DNA of 26,541 nucleotides, taken from contig NZ_DLHL01000034.1 in the NCBI RefSeq assembly GCF_002483225.1, positions 1 to 26,541 of the forward strand, written 5' to 3'. Below the pieces are notes generated by a model that did no database searches, was not told the origin of the DNA, and was given only the letters and a program-made list of their open reading frames with translations. This DNA comes from Gemmatimonas sp. UBA7669. GTDB lineage: Bacteria; Gemmatimonadota; Gemmatimonadetes; Gemmatimonadales; Gemmatimonadaceae. This document shows, in pieces, positions 1 to 8,018 of this stretch (positions are counted from its first letter, which is position 1; each line of letters starts with the position of its first letter). The translations under genes and the position numbers were made by a program.

Positions 1-23
1 CGGCTTTCTCAGCACCCTGTTAG
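1..23. repeat. Left window-end copy of an inverted terminal sequence
   Basis: TCAGCACCCTGTTAG at 9-23 is found exactly, in inverse orientation, at 26518-26532, and several of the flanking bases outward also agree (a T-rich run preceded by CGG). A match this long between two window termini is very unlikely by chance. The simplest reading is that the assembled piece stops inside copies of the same mobile element on both sides. It also reads in frame as part of the TolC-type gene, so a coding explanation for this copy cannot be excluded. Confidence 0.5.
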
Positions 24-1212
24 CGCCGCGGTCGCGCGGGAACGGCAGGCCGCAGCCCTCGCCAATCCCACGCTCAGCTACGGTCGCGAGCAGACCTCGC
101 GCGCGGGACAATCCAACGCGCAGGACATCGCGCAGATCGAGTGGCCACTCGATCTCGCGGGTCAGCGCGCGGCTCGTGTTGCGGCGGCGCGGTATCGCCG
201 TGAAGCGGCCGAGACGCGCCTCGCCGCCGCTGTTCGAATGCTCGATGTCATGGTCCTTGGCGCGTATGTCGAGGCCATGAGCACGGCCCATCGCGTGCAA
301 CTCGCCGAGACGGCCTATCGAACGGCGACCGAAGCGCAACGCGTGAACGATGAGCGCGTGCGCGCCGGTGACGTGGCCGGGTACGCTGGGCGCCGACTCC
401 GGCTCGAGGCCGGCCGTTACGCGGCACGGCGCGCCGAGGCCGCCGTGCTGGCTCGGGCTGCACGCGAGCGGCTGGCCCTTGTCACCGGGCTCCCCGCTGC
501 GCAGCTCACCGTACCCACCGTCTCCGCGTCCGATAGCAGCGGAACGGCCTTTCAGGTGTTGCTGTCGTCTGCCCTCGGGTCGACCATTGCAGTGTTGAGC
601 GCGTTACCAACAACTGGCGATTCGTTGGTCGCGCGTGCACTGGTCAATCGCGCCGATGTACTGGTTGCCGACCGCGAGGGGCAGGCCGCACAAGCCGACG
701 CTCGGCTCGCTTCACGCGAGCGGATTCCGCTTCCCGCTCTCTCCCTTGGCTATAAGGGGGAACGTGTGCAGAGCGGCGCGAGCGTGCCCGGCGTCTCGCT
801 GTACGGCTTCGTCGCGGGCTTCTCGTTGCCGCTGCCATTGCTCGACCGTCGCGCCGGAGCCGTAGCGGCGGCTGATGCCACGGCCCGCCAGCTGGAGGCC
901 GAGGCAGACATGACGCGTCGTCGTGTGGCGCAGGAGGTGCTCGATGCGCTGAGCGCCCTTGGCAGCACCGAAGCAGAGCGCAATGCCCTGCTGCCATTCG
1001 CTGGCGCAGAATCGCGCCTCGCACTGCGAGCCGTTCAGGCGGCCTACGCCGAGGGCGAGATCACCCTCACCGAATGGCTCGAAGCCGTGCGCGCGTGGCA
1101 GGAAACCGAACTCGCGCTGCTGACCACGACGACCGACCTCGCGCTGCGCCGAGTGGAACTCGCGCGCGCGCTCGGACTCTCGCTGTTCCCTCACACCGAA
1201 GCGAACCGATGA
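1..1212 (+). CDS. Outer-membrane efflux channel, TolC/CzcC type (5' end missing)
   Basis: The outer-membrane exit duct of a tripartite metal efflux system. The frame is open from base 1 and gives 403 residues, so the annotated start lies outside the window; the ATG at 238 is internal. Residues ~20-30 carry the family's N-P-T-L-S-Y signature, followed by long Ala/Arg/Glu-rich helices typical of the TolC coiled-coil barrel, with the repeated half near residue 220 onward. The family is usually about 420-450 aa, so roughly the signal peptide and first helix are missing. The His-Pro (residues 5-6) to Asn-Pro spacing is several residues shorter than I expect for the family, and bases 9-23 match the other window end, so the first ~8 codons may be foreign sequence. 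The stop overlaps the adaptor start (ATGA), which indicates translational coupling. The family call is secure; the N-terminus is not. Confidence 0.85.
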   Translation, partial: RLSQHPVSAAVARERQAAALANPTLSYGREQTSRAGQSNAQDIAQIEWPLDLAGQRAARVAAARYRREAAETRLAAAVRMLDVMVLGAYVEAMSTAHRVQLAETAYRTATEAQRVNDERVRAGDVAGYAGRRLRLEAGRYAARRAEAAVLARAARERLALVTGLPAAQLTVPTVSASDSSGTAFQVLLSSALGSTIAVLSALPTTGDSLVARALVNRADVLVADREGQAAQADARLASRERIPLPALSLGYKGERVQSGASVPGVSLYGFVAGFSLPLPLLDRRAGAVAAADATARQLEAEADMTRRRVAQEVLDALSALGSTEAERNALLPFAGAESRLALRAVQAAYAEGEITLTEWLEAVRAWQETELALLTTTTDLALRRVELARALGLSLFPHTEANR

Positions 1213-2723
1213 CCGCCCGTTTTCTCCTTCAGACCGTTGTCGCGATCGGCCTGACCACGGCCGGCGTGGCCGCCTGCGGTGGCGCGAAAGCACCCGAGGT
1301 CGTGGCTGGCGATGCCGCCGCCGAACCGGCTGGTGGCGCCATTACCCAGTGGACCGACAGCACGGAGCTCTTCATGGAGCATCCGGCACTCATTGTCGGG
1401 GCACCGGACAAGTTCGCTGTGCATCTGACCGATCTCACCGACTTCGCCCCGCTGCGCTCCGGGCGCATCACCCTCACGTTTATGCCGCGCGACGGTGGTG
1501 AGCCGGTGGTGGTCGTGCAGGATGCGCCGCGCGCGCCGGGCATCTACGGGCCGAGTCCGTCCTTTGCAAAGGCCGGCGTATACGATCTGGTCATCCGCGT
1601 GGAAAGTCCGCAGGCACGTGACAGCATCTTCGTACCCGGTCTCACGGTGTACGCCAACGCGGCGGTCGCGCCGCGAGACTCCGGCGGCGTCGAAAGTGGC
1701 ATCTCGTTTCTCAAGGAGCAGGCCTGGAAGACGCCCGGCTTCCGATCGGCGTTTGCTACCGCGGGAGAACTGGCTGGCACCTTCGAAGCCCCCGGGACCA
1801 TCGAACCAGCGGCCGGGCGCTTCGCCGAGGTGGGGGCGCCCATTGCGGGACTCGTCGACGCGTCGAGTGTGGCCAATACACCAGCGCCGGGCACCCAGGT
1901 ATCACGCGGCCAGACGCTGGCCCTGCTGACGCCCTCGCTCGGCGATGCCGGGGGCGCGGCCTATGCCGAGGCCCGTGCGCGCCTGGCGGAGGCGGAAGAC
2001 GAACATGCGCGTGCCGTCCGTCTGTATGCCGTGGAAGCGGTACCGCAGCGCCGCGTGCATGAGGCGGAAATCCGTCTCGCGGCCGCGCGAGAGGCGCTCG
2101 CCGGTTATGGCGGCGGTGAGCTCCCCGGTGGGCGCGTCGCGGTTCGTGCGCCGCTGGCGGGGGTCATCGCCGATCGGCGGGTGACACCGGGCAGTCGAGT
2201 CGACGCGGGGGCGCTGCTCTTCACGGTTGTCGATCCGTCCGTTGTGTGGTTGCGCGTGAATGTCCCCGCGTCCCGGGCGGCCACGGTGTCGCGCACGTCG
2301 AACGTGGATTTCACGGTGGAAGGTTCGGAGCGTGTGTATACGGCGCGCCGCGTGGTCTCACTGGGCAGCGTCATCGACAGTCTGTCCCGGTCGGTCCCCA
2401 TGTTGCTCGAAGTGGTCAACGCCGACCGCAGCCTCAAAGTAGGTGCCGCCGCGCGCGTGTGGGTTCGCACGGGACAGCGTGAATCCGGTGTGACCGTGCC
2501 CGCCTCGGCCGTGCTCGACGAGGACGGTCGACCCATCGCCTATGTACAGGTCGACGGTGAGTCCTTCGAGAAGCGTGTGCTCACACTCGGCGCGCGTGAT
2601 GCCGGCCGCGTGCTCGTGCGCGACGGGATCCGCGCAGGTGAGCGTGTGGTAACGGGGGCCGCCTATCAGGTGCGTCTCGCCTCGCTCTCCACGGCCGTGC
2701 CGGCGCACGGTCACGAGCATTGA
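1209..2723 (+). CDS. RND efflux periplasmic adaptor subunit, CzcB type, lipoprotein
   Basis: Membrane-fusion protein linking the RND pump to the outer-membrane channel; 504 aa from the ATG at 1209. The longer in-frame opening upstream lies inside the preceding gene and was rejected. Residues 1-23 form a lipoprotein signal with lipobox V-A-A-C, so Cys23 should be lipidated. Residues ~32-180 form an extra N-terminal beta domain beginning I-T-Q-W-T-D that is common in CzcB relatives of environmental bacteria. Next come the biotinyl/lipoyl half-motifs and an alpha-helical hairpin around residues 240-330 (V-G-A-P-I-A-G-L and V-R-A-P-L-A-G-V), then the beta-barrel. The protein ends H-G-H-E-H, a likely metal-binding tail. 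It overlaps the channel gene by 4 bases and the pump starts 7 bases after it. Confident family call; the transported metal is not determined. Confidence 0.92.
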   Translation: MTARFLLQTVVAIGLTTAGVAACGGAKAPEVVAGDAAAEPAGGAITQWTDSTELFMEHPALIVGAPDKFAVHLTDLTDFAPLRSGRITLTFMPRDGGEPVVVVQDAPRAPGIYGPSPSFAKAGVYDLVIRVESPQARDSIFVPGLTVYANAAVAPRDSGGVESGISFLKEQAWKTPGFRSAFATAGELAGTFEAPGTIEPAAGRFAEVGAPIAGLVDASSVANTPAPGTQVSRGQTLALLTPSLGDAGGAAYAEARARLAEAEDEHARAVRLYAVEAVPQRRVHEAEIRLAAAREALAGYGGGELPGGRVAVRAPLAGVIADRRVTPGSRVDAGALLFTVVDPSVVWLRVNVPASRAATVSRTSNVDFTVEGSERVYTARRVVSLGSVIDSLSRSVPMLLEVVNADRSLKVGAAARVWVRTGQRESGVTVPASAVLDEDGRPIAYVQVDGESFEKRVLTLGARDAGRVLVRDGIRAGERVVTGAAYQVRLASLSTAVPAHGHEH

Positions 2724-2730
2724 GGCGCCC

Positions 2731-5700
2731 ATGCTGAATCGCCTGATTGCGTGGGCGCTCGCCAATCGCGTCATCGTGCTCGCCGTGTCTGTGCTGATAC
2801 TGATCAGCGGCGCGTGGACGGCGTGGCGCATGCCCGTGGATGTGTTCCCCGATCTCACGGCACCGACCGTTACGGTGCTGACCGAAGCACACGGTATGGC
2901 GCCGGAGGAGGTCGAGGCGCTCGTGTCGTTTCCTATCGAAACGTCGGTGAACGGCGCCACCGGCGTCCGCCGTGTGCGCTCGTCCACGGCACAGGGCATT
3001 TCGGTGGTGTGGGTGGAGTTCGACTGGGGGACGGATATCTTCCGCGCGCGGCAAATCGTCGCGGAAAAGTTGCAGACGGTGGCCGCGGCCCTGCCCACGG
3101 GCATCTCCGCTCCCGTGTTGGCGCCGGTGTCGAGCGTCATGGGAGAGATCCTCATGATCGGTCTCACCGGAACACAGTCTCCCACCGAGCTGCGGACCGT
3201 GGCGGATTGGACCATCAGGCGTCGACTGCTCGCGGTGCCGGGTGTGGCGCAGGTGATCCCCATTGGCGGCGCCGTCAAGCAATACCAGGTGCTCGCCGAT
3301 CCGGCGCGCATGATGATGGCCGGTGTCTCACTCGAACAGGTCGTGCGCGCGGCGCGTGGCTCCAACGCCAACGCGTCCGGTGGCGTGTACATGGATCGTG
3401 GACAGGAATACGTGATCCGTGGTATCGGACGGGTACAGTCGGAGGCGGACATTGCCAGTACACTGGTGGCGGTACGCGGTGGCACGCCGATCACCCTTGG
3501 ACAGGTGGCTGACGTGACCGTGGGCACGGCCCCGAAGTTCGGTGACGGCAGTGTGAATGCGCAGCCTGGCGTGGTGCTCGCCGTGCAGAAGCAGCCTGGT
3601 GCCAACACGCTCGAGCTCACGGAGCGTATCGAACGGGAACTCACGGCCATTCAGAGTGCGCTCCCCGCTGGCATGACAGTACACGCGGAACTCTTCCGCC
3701 AGGCGAGCTTCATTCGTGTGGCCGTGGACAACGTGGTGAAGGCGCTGCGCGACGGCGCGGTGCTGGTGGTGATCGTACTCTTCCTCTTCCTGTGGAATCT
3801 GCGGGCCACAGCGATTTCCATCGTCGCCATCCCGCTCTCGCTTGTGGTGGCGATCTTTGCCATGAAGCTCCGCGGCATCAGCATCAACACGATGACTCTG
3901 GGTGGCATGGCCATTGCCATTGGCGCGTTGGTGGACGATGCCATCATCGACGTGGAAAACGTCTTCCGGCGCCTCAAGGAGAACCATCACCGGCCACCGG
4001 CCGAGCAGCGGTCGGCACTGCGTGTCGTCTACGACGCGTCGAAGGAGATCCGCGCGAGTATCGTGAACGCCACCCTCATCATCATCGTGGTGTTCCTGCC
4101 TTTGTTCTTTCTGGGCGGCGTGGAAGGGCGACTGTTGCGTCCCCTCGGGTTCGCGTACGTGGTATCGATTCTGGCTTCTCTGCTGGTCGCCGTGACGGTG
4201 ACGCCCGTGCTCTGTGCATATCTGTTGCCCAACTCGCGAGCCGTGCAGCGTGAGGAGGAGAGCCGTCTGGTCGTGTGGCTCAAGGCACAGTACGCGCGCG
4301 TGCTCACGCCCGTGCTTGCGCATCCCCGGCGCGTGCTGGCGGGCGCCGTGGCGGCGCTCGCGCTGAGCATGGCGGCGGTGCCGATGCTCGGCTCGGCCTT
4401 CCTGCCGGAGTTCAACGAAGGAGCCCTCACGGTCTCCGTGGTGACGGTGCCGGGAACGTCGCTCGAAGAGTCGAACGCCATCGGGCAACGGGTGGAACAG
4501 ATCCTCAAGGCGAAGCCGGCGGTGATCAATACCGATCGACGGCAGGGGCGTGCCGAGCTCGATGAGCATGCCCAGGGCGTGAACGCAGCCGAGATCGACG
4601 TCACACTGCGCGACGATGCCGACAAGGAGGCCCTGTTCGAAGAATTGCGCAACGAATTCACGTCGATTCCCGGAACGAACGTCACCATCGGGCAGCCCAT
4701 CGGGCATCGCATCGACCACATGCTGTCCGGCACGCGCGCCAACATCGCGGTCAAGCTGTTCGGGCCGGACCTGTACCAGCTTCGACTGATCGGTACGCAG
4801 ATTCGCGACGTGATGGCCGGCGTGTCGGGCGTAGCCGACCTGCAGCTCGAGCAGCAGTCCGATGTGCCGCAGCTTCGCATCAAGGCCGATCGGGCAGCCC
4901 TCGCCCGTCATGGTATGAGTGTGGGGCAGCTGGCCGAGGCCATCGACGTGGCGTTGAACGGAGAAGCCGTGTCGCAGGTGTTGGAGGAGGGGCGCAGTGT
5001 CGACCTGGTGGTGCGCTACCCAGACGCATACCGTCTGAATGCGGATGCCATCGCCGCCGTTTCGTTCGATACGCCGACTGGCCAGCATGTCCCCTTGTCG
5101 CAACTGGCCACGGTGACCGTGGACCGCGGCCCCAATACCATCTCGCGCGAAAACGTGCAGCGGAAGATCGTGGTACAGGCCAATGTCGCCGGACGGGACC
5201 TTGGCAGTACCGTCGCCGACATCGAGCGTGCGGTGGCTGAGGGGGTAACGCTGCCGCCCGGGTACTTCGTGGAGTACGGCGGACAGTTCGAGGCGCAGGA
5301 GGAAGCGACGCGCACGCTGTCGGTGCTCTCGCTGCTCTCCGTCGCCGCCATCTTCCTGTTGTTGTACGGGGAATTCGGCTCGGCGCGCACGGCGGGACTG
5401 GTGATGGCGAATCTGCCGCTGGCGCTCATCGGCGGCGTGGTGGCCGTGCTGCTCACCGGGCGCGTGGTGAGCATCGCGTCACTGGTCGGCTTTGTCACCC
5501 TCTTTGGCATCGCGACGCGGAACGGCATCCTGCTCGTGGCGCACTACCGTCACTTGCTCGCAGAGGGCGTGCCGTTTGCCGAAGCCGTCACCCGCGGTTC
5601 ACTGGAACGTCTATCGCCAATTCTCATGACGGCGCTTACTGCGGGGCTTGCCCTCATTCCGCTCGCGTTCGGGGGGGGAGAGCCGGGGAACGAGCTGCAG

Positions 5701-5826
5701 ACGCCGATGGCCATCGTCATTCTTGGTGGCCTGCTCTCGGCCACCGTGCTCAACATGATCGTGCTGCCGGCGCTGTACTGGATGTTCGGGGCGCGCGACG
5801 TACAACCCGAGGAGGCAGCAGCATGA
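2731..5826 (+). CDS. Heavy-metal efflux RND transporter, CusA/CzcA family
   Basis: Inner-membrane proton-driven pump of the tripartite efflux complex; 1031 aa, normal for the family. The N-terminus has TM1 at about residues 10-30 followed by the family signature around P-V-D-V-F-P-D-L. TM4 carries A-I-G-A-L-V-D-D-A-I-I-D-V-E-N (residues 396-410). Asp402 and Glu409 match the conserved Asp/Glu of the heavy-metal RND proton relay. The residue before the I-G is Ala rather than the Asp of the classic CzcA D-F-G motif, so this site looks more like CusA or the related divergent group. Two large periplasmic loops and the second six-TM bundle (from ~residue 870) are present. GAGG just upstream of the ATG, spanning the previous stop, is a good ribosome site. 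The stop overlaps the HupE-type gene (ATGA). The substrate could be Cu/Ag, Ni/Co or Zn; sequence alone does not decide. Confidence 0.95.
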   Translation: MLNRLIAWALANRVIVLAVSVLILISGAWTAWRMPVDVFPDLTAPTVTVLTEAHGMAPEEVEALVSFPIETSVNGATGVRRVRSSTAQGISVVWVEFDWGTDIFRARQIVAEKLQTVAAALPTGISAPVLAPVSSVMGEILMIGLTGTQSPTELRTVADWTIRRRLLAVPGVAQVIPIGGAVKQYQVLADPARMMMAGVSLEQVVRAARGSNANASGGVYMDRGQEYVIRGIGRVQSEADIASTLVAVRGGTPITLGQVADVTVGTAPKFGDGSVNAQPGVVLAVQKQPGANTLELTERIERELTAIQSALPAGMTVHAELFRQASFIRVAVDNVVKALRDGAVLVVIVLFLFLWNLRATAISIVAIPLSLVVAIFAMKLRGISINTMTLGGMAIAIGALVDDAIIDVENVFRRLKENHHRPPAEQRSALRVVYDASKEIRASIVNATLIIIVVFLPLFFLGGVEGRLLRPLGFAYVVSILASLLVAVTVTPVLCAYLLPNSRAVQREEESRLVVWLKAQYARVLTPVLAHPRRVLAGAVAALALSMAAVPMLGSAFLPEFNEGALTVSVVTVPGTSLEESNAIGQRVEQILKAKPAVINTDRRQGRAELDEHAQGVNAAEIDVTLRDDADKEALFEELRNEFTSIPGTNVTIGQPIGHRIDHMLSGTRANIAVKLFGPDLYQLRLIGTQIRDVMAGVSGVADLQLEQQSDVPQLRIKADRAALARHGMSVGQLAEAIDVALNGEAVSQVLEEGRSVDLVVRYPDAYRLNADAIAAVSFDTPTGQHVPLSQLATVTVDRGPNTISRENVQRKIVVQANVAGRDLGSTVADIERAVAEGVTLPPGYFVEYGGQFEAQEEATRTLSVLSLLSVAAIFLLLYGEFGSARTAGLVMANLPLALIGGVVAVLLTGRVVSIASLVGFVTLFGIATRNGILLVAHYRHLLAEGVPFAEAVTRGSLERLSPILMTALTAGLALIPLAFGGGEPGNELQTPMAIVILGGLLSATVLNMIVLPALYWMFGARDVQPEEAAA

Positions 5827-6527
5827 TGTGGACTCGCTGGGCGCGATGGGCGCCGCTGTTTGCCCTGGCCATGCTCGTGGCCGCGCCAAGCGTACTGCTG
5901 GCGCACGGGGTGTCCGTTGGTGACAAGGGCTATATCCAGGAAACCTTTGGCGTGCGTCTGGTACCGTTCGTGTATCTTGGCGCCAAGCACATGGTTACCG
6001 GGTATGATCACATCCTGTTCTTGTGCGGCGTGATCTTCTACCTGTACCGCGTGCGTGACATCGCCACCTATGTCACGCTGTTCGCCGTGGGACATTCCAG
6101 CACCCTCATTCTGGGGGTGCTCACCAAGATCAGCGTGAGCCCGTATCTGATCGACGCCATCATCGGTTTTTCAGTGGCCTACAAGGCGCTGGACAATGTG
6201 GGCGCCCTTCAGAAGTGGTTCGGTGTGCAGCCCAATCCCCGTGCCGCCACGCTGGTGTTCGGCCTCTTTCACGGGTTCGGCCTTGCCACCAAACTGCTCG
6301 ACTTCGAGATGGACCCCGACGGACTTGTAGAGAACCTGCTTGCCTTCAATGTGGGCGTCGAAGTCGGGCAGATGCTCGCCCTTACCGTCGTGCTCATCGC
6401 GATGAGCTACTGGCGGCGATCCCCGTCGTTTCTCCGCAGCGGTTTTACGGCCAACATGCTGTTGCTGGTGGCCGGTCTCCTGCTCGTGGGCTATCAGCTC
6501 ACGGGCTACTTCTCCACGCAAGCCTAG
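5823..6527 (+). CDS. HupE/UreJ-type membrane protein
   Basis: 234-aa membrane protein of the HupE/UreJ group, whose studied members move nickel. Residues 1-27 are a cleavable signal (L-L-A before His28), followed by about six membrane segments. The family metal motif H-x5-D-H is present (His56, Asp62, His63 in K-H-M-V-T-G-Y-D-H). The second motif known from HupE, F-H-G-x-x-H-G-x-E, is only half kept: here it reads F-H-G-F-G-L-A-T-K, without the second His or the Glu. It is translationally coupled to the RND pump by a 4-base overlap, so it likely supplies metal to, or recovers metal from, the efflux pathway. The missing second motif places it in the divergent branch, and direct nickel transport is inference. 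Confidence 0.88.
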   Translation: MMWTRWARWAPLFALAMLVAAPSVLLAHGVSVGDKGYIQETFGVRLVPFVYLGAKHMVTGYDHILFLCGVIFYLYRVRDIATYVTLFAVGHSSTLILGVLTKISVSPYLIDAIIGFSVAYKALDNVGALQKWFGVQPNPRAATLVFGLFHGFGLATKLLDFEMDPDGLVENLLAFNVGVEVGQMLALTVVLIAMSYWRRSPSFLRSGFTANMLLLVAGLLLVGYQLTGYFSTQA

Positions 6528-6536
6528 GGTCCCGCC

Positions 6537-6971
6537 ATGTTCGCACTGCTTACCCGCCTCCTCGTCGTTCCCGTGTCGCTCGCCACGGCAACGCCTACCG
6601 TGCTGCCGTTGACCGCGTTGTCCGATGGGGCAGCCACCGTTGCTGCCCAGGCCAAGCGCGATTCCATGACCGTCACCATCGCACCGGCCAAGCGTGTCGA
6701 GGTAAAGCTGGTAATGAAGAAGGGCGAGAATGCCACGTTCGAGTGGGTTACGAACGGAGCCGAAGTGGGCTACAACCTGCACGGTGAGGTGCCAACCGAT
6801 CCCAGCGTGAAGGCGCACATTTACAAGCGCGGCTCGTCAAAGGGGGAGAAGGGCACCATTGAAGCAGTTTTCGACGGCGTGCACGGCTGGTCGTGGCGCA
6901 ACAACGGCGAGCAGCCGGTCACCGTCACCGTGAAAGCAAGTGGGCAGTTCTCCGCGCTCAAGGCGATGTGA
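6537..6971 (+). CDS. Secreted protein matching the C-terminal domain of 'transmembrane anchor proteins'
   Basis: 144 aa. Residues 1-38 look like an export signal ending A-A-Q-A. Residues ~45-140 form a compact all-beta domain with the pattern P-x-K-x-V-E-V-K, F-E-W, F-D-G-V-H-G-W-S-W-R-N-N and P-V-T-V-T-V. From memory, this is the C-terminal domain of the ~200-aa 'transmembrane anchor protein' often found beside HupE-like and RND metal-efflux genes, resembling a GOLD-type beta sandwich. Here it stands alone with its own signal. It begins 9 bases after the HupE-type stop and shares one base with the next gene (TGATG). Role unknown: a periplasmic accessory or sensor of the efflux system is inferred from context. 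Confidence 0.75.
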   Translation: MFALLTRLLVVPVSLATATPTVLPLTALSDGAATVAAQAKRDSMTVTIAPAKRVEVKLVMKKGENATFEWVTNGAEVGYNLHGEVPTDPSVKAHIYKRGSSKGEKGTIEAVFDGVHGWSWRNNGEQPVTVTVKASGQFSALKAM

Positions 6972-7225
6972 TGACCACTCCGTCGCCTTTTCCCGAGGGG
7001 CCGAGCCTGTCGTCACTGCGGCGGGCGTCGCTCGTTGCCGTGGTGATTGCCGTGGTGCTGGCGGTGACAGCCGTTCTCCCCGCTGAATACGGGGTCGACC
7101 CCACGGGCGTCGGCAGTCGGATCGGGCTCACGCAAATGGGCCGTCTCAAGCAGGAACTCGCCAAGGAAGCCATCGAGGACGCGCGAGCGGACTCGGTGGC
7201 TGCAGCGGCGGCTTCGGCGAAGTAG
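6971..7225 (+). CDS. Small single-TM protein matching the N-terminal half of 'transmembrane anchor proteins'
   Basis: 84 aa from the ATG at 6971, which overlaps the previous stop by one base; the longer opening upstream lies inside the preceding gene. Residues 1-18 are cytoplasmic, 19-38 are one membrane helix (Val/Ala-rich), then comes the distinctive V-L-P-A-E-Y-G-V-D-P-T-G-V-G followed by G-L-T-Q-M-G, and an Ala/Asp-rich helical tail. From memory, the A-E-Y-G-x-D-P-T-G-x-G segment is diagnostic of the N-terminal part of the fused 'transmembrane anchor protein'. Because the matching C-terminal domain is the gene just upstream, the pair looks like one protein split in two with gene order opposite to domain order. 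The two products probably meet at the periplasmic face of the inner membrane. Confidence 0.75.
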   Translation: MTTPSPFPEGPSLSSLRRASLVAVVIAVVLAVTAVLPAEYGVDPTGVGSRIGLTQMGRLKQELAKEAIEDARADSVAAAAASAK

Positions 7226-7657
7226 TCAGTCTTCGAGGACGAGATCGCCGCACGCCACGCGCCGTGAGTTGCGTGGTGATGCGGCGATGGCCACATGAAA
7301 GTCGCCCGTGTCGGGGAGGGTGAGGCGCAGCGTCACTGCGCCAACGCCTTTTCCGTCGTTGCCGATGCGAATGACAGGGTAGGCAGCGGAGTCGCCGAAA
7401 ATCATTGATGGCTTTGCGCACGTGCCCTGGCCTACGTGCCACACGCGCATGGCACCTGGGAGATCGTTGCGCAGCGCCAACTCGACAAATGTCGTGTTCG
7501 GCGGCTTGCCGGCAAACATTTCGAGGACGCCGCGCATTGCGCCGCCATCAGTAGGCATGGCAGTGCCGACCCACACATCGTGCGGCACAGGACGTGCGCC
7601 AATGAGTGACGCCGAGAGGAGCGCCACCAGCAGGCGGAATGAACGTGGACTGGACAT
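7226..7657 (-). CDS. Small secreted protein, SOD/CHRD-like beta fold (putative)
   Basis: 143 aa, with a signal peptide at residues 1-21 ending in I-G-A. The mature part has W-H-V-G-Q-G-T-C at mid-length, a Y-P-x-I-x-I-G-x-D-G-x-G strand, then F-H-V-A-I-A-A-S-P and a terminal V-A-C-G-D-L. This layout (W-H-V-x-x-G-T-C ... H-V ... A-S-P ... V-A-C-G-D-L) resembles short secreted Cu/Zn-superoxide-dismutase-like or CHRD-like proteins. Too few histidines remain to claim a dismutase site. The two Cys (in G-T-C and A-C-G) probably form a disulfide. Its stop lies directly against the stop of the convergent metal operon with no gap, so any termination signal must sit inside coding sequence. Function unknown. 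Confidence 0.7.
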   Translation of the reverse strand: MSSPRSFRLLVALLSASLIGARPVPHDVWVGTAMPTDGGAMRGVLEMFAGKPPNTTFVELALRNDLPGAMRVWHVGQGTCAKPSMIFGDSAAYPVIRIGNDGKGVGAVTLRLTLPDTGDFHVAIAASPRNSRRVACGDLVLED

Positions 7658-8018
7658 ACCCCGGAAAATGCACTGGGACGCTCAAGTTCGTGCACCAAAA
7701 GCGGAGGGGAGCTTATACCATGAGTTTCGGGATCGCCGATCGTGGCAGGACGTCTTGCGCCCTGGTCGCGTCTCTGGATTGGTCATGCTGCGTCAATACA
7801 GCGTGTTCTTGATTCGTGACGCAGCTCGCCTCAGGCGCCGCGCGGACGAATGAGGGGTCTTTACTTGAATTACTAAGTCATTGTGGTTATTATACTTGTA
7901 TCTATCGTGTGTGGACGGTGTGCAATGACCTGTCCCGTTCGCGGCCCGGCTTGGCACGAGCCAGCATTCCGAGGGCCCCGCTTCCCGCGTGCGCTGCGCG
8001 CCTTCCAGGGAGACACCC
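7658..8018. other. 361-bp intergenic region between divergent genes
   Basis: No convincing gene. The short openings here lack a ribosome site and family resemblance. The region must hold promoters for the secreted protein (leftward) and for the hydrolase gene (rightward). Bases ~7855-7910 are clearly AT-richer than the surroundings, and the promoter-like pair described separately lies there. The remainder is GC-rich leader. Confidence 0.6.
7865..7893 (+). promoter_or_regulatory. Candidate sigma-70-type promoter for the hydrolase operon
   Basis: TTGAAT (7865-7870) and TATTAT (7888-7893) are separated by 17 bases in the only AT-rich patch upstream of the gene at 8019. Four and five of six bases match the general -35 and -10 consensus. 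It would give a leader of about 120 bases. TATACT at 7891-7896 is an alternative -10. Prediction from pattern only. Confidence 0.4.

Noticed and set aside
1074..1208. Upstream extension of the adaptor gene
   Set aside because: It lies wholly inside the channel gene; the ATG at 1209 gives a proper lipoprotein signal and an ATGA overlap.
2358..5103. Long minus-strand open frames (430 and 591 codons) opposite the RND pump
   Set aside because: They mirror the pump's coding sequence in a GC-rich gene, have low-complexity His/Arg-rich composition, no ribosome site and no family resemblance.
7226..7657. Functional Cu/Zn superoxide dismutase
   Set aside because: Only part of the pattern is present and the number of histidines is insufficient for the copper and zinc sites.
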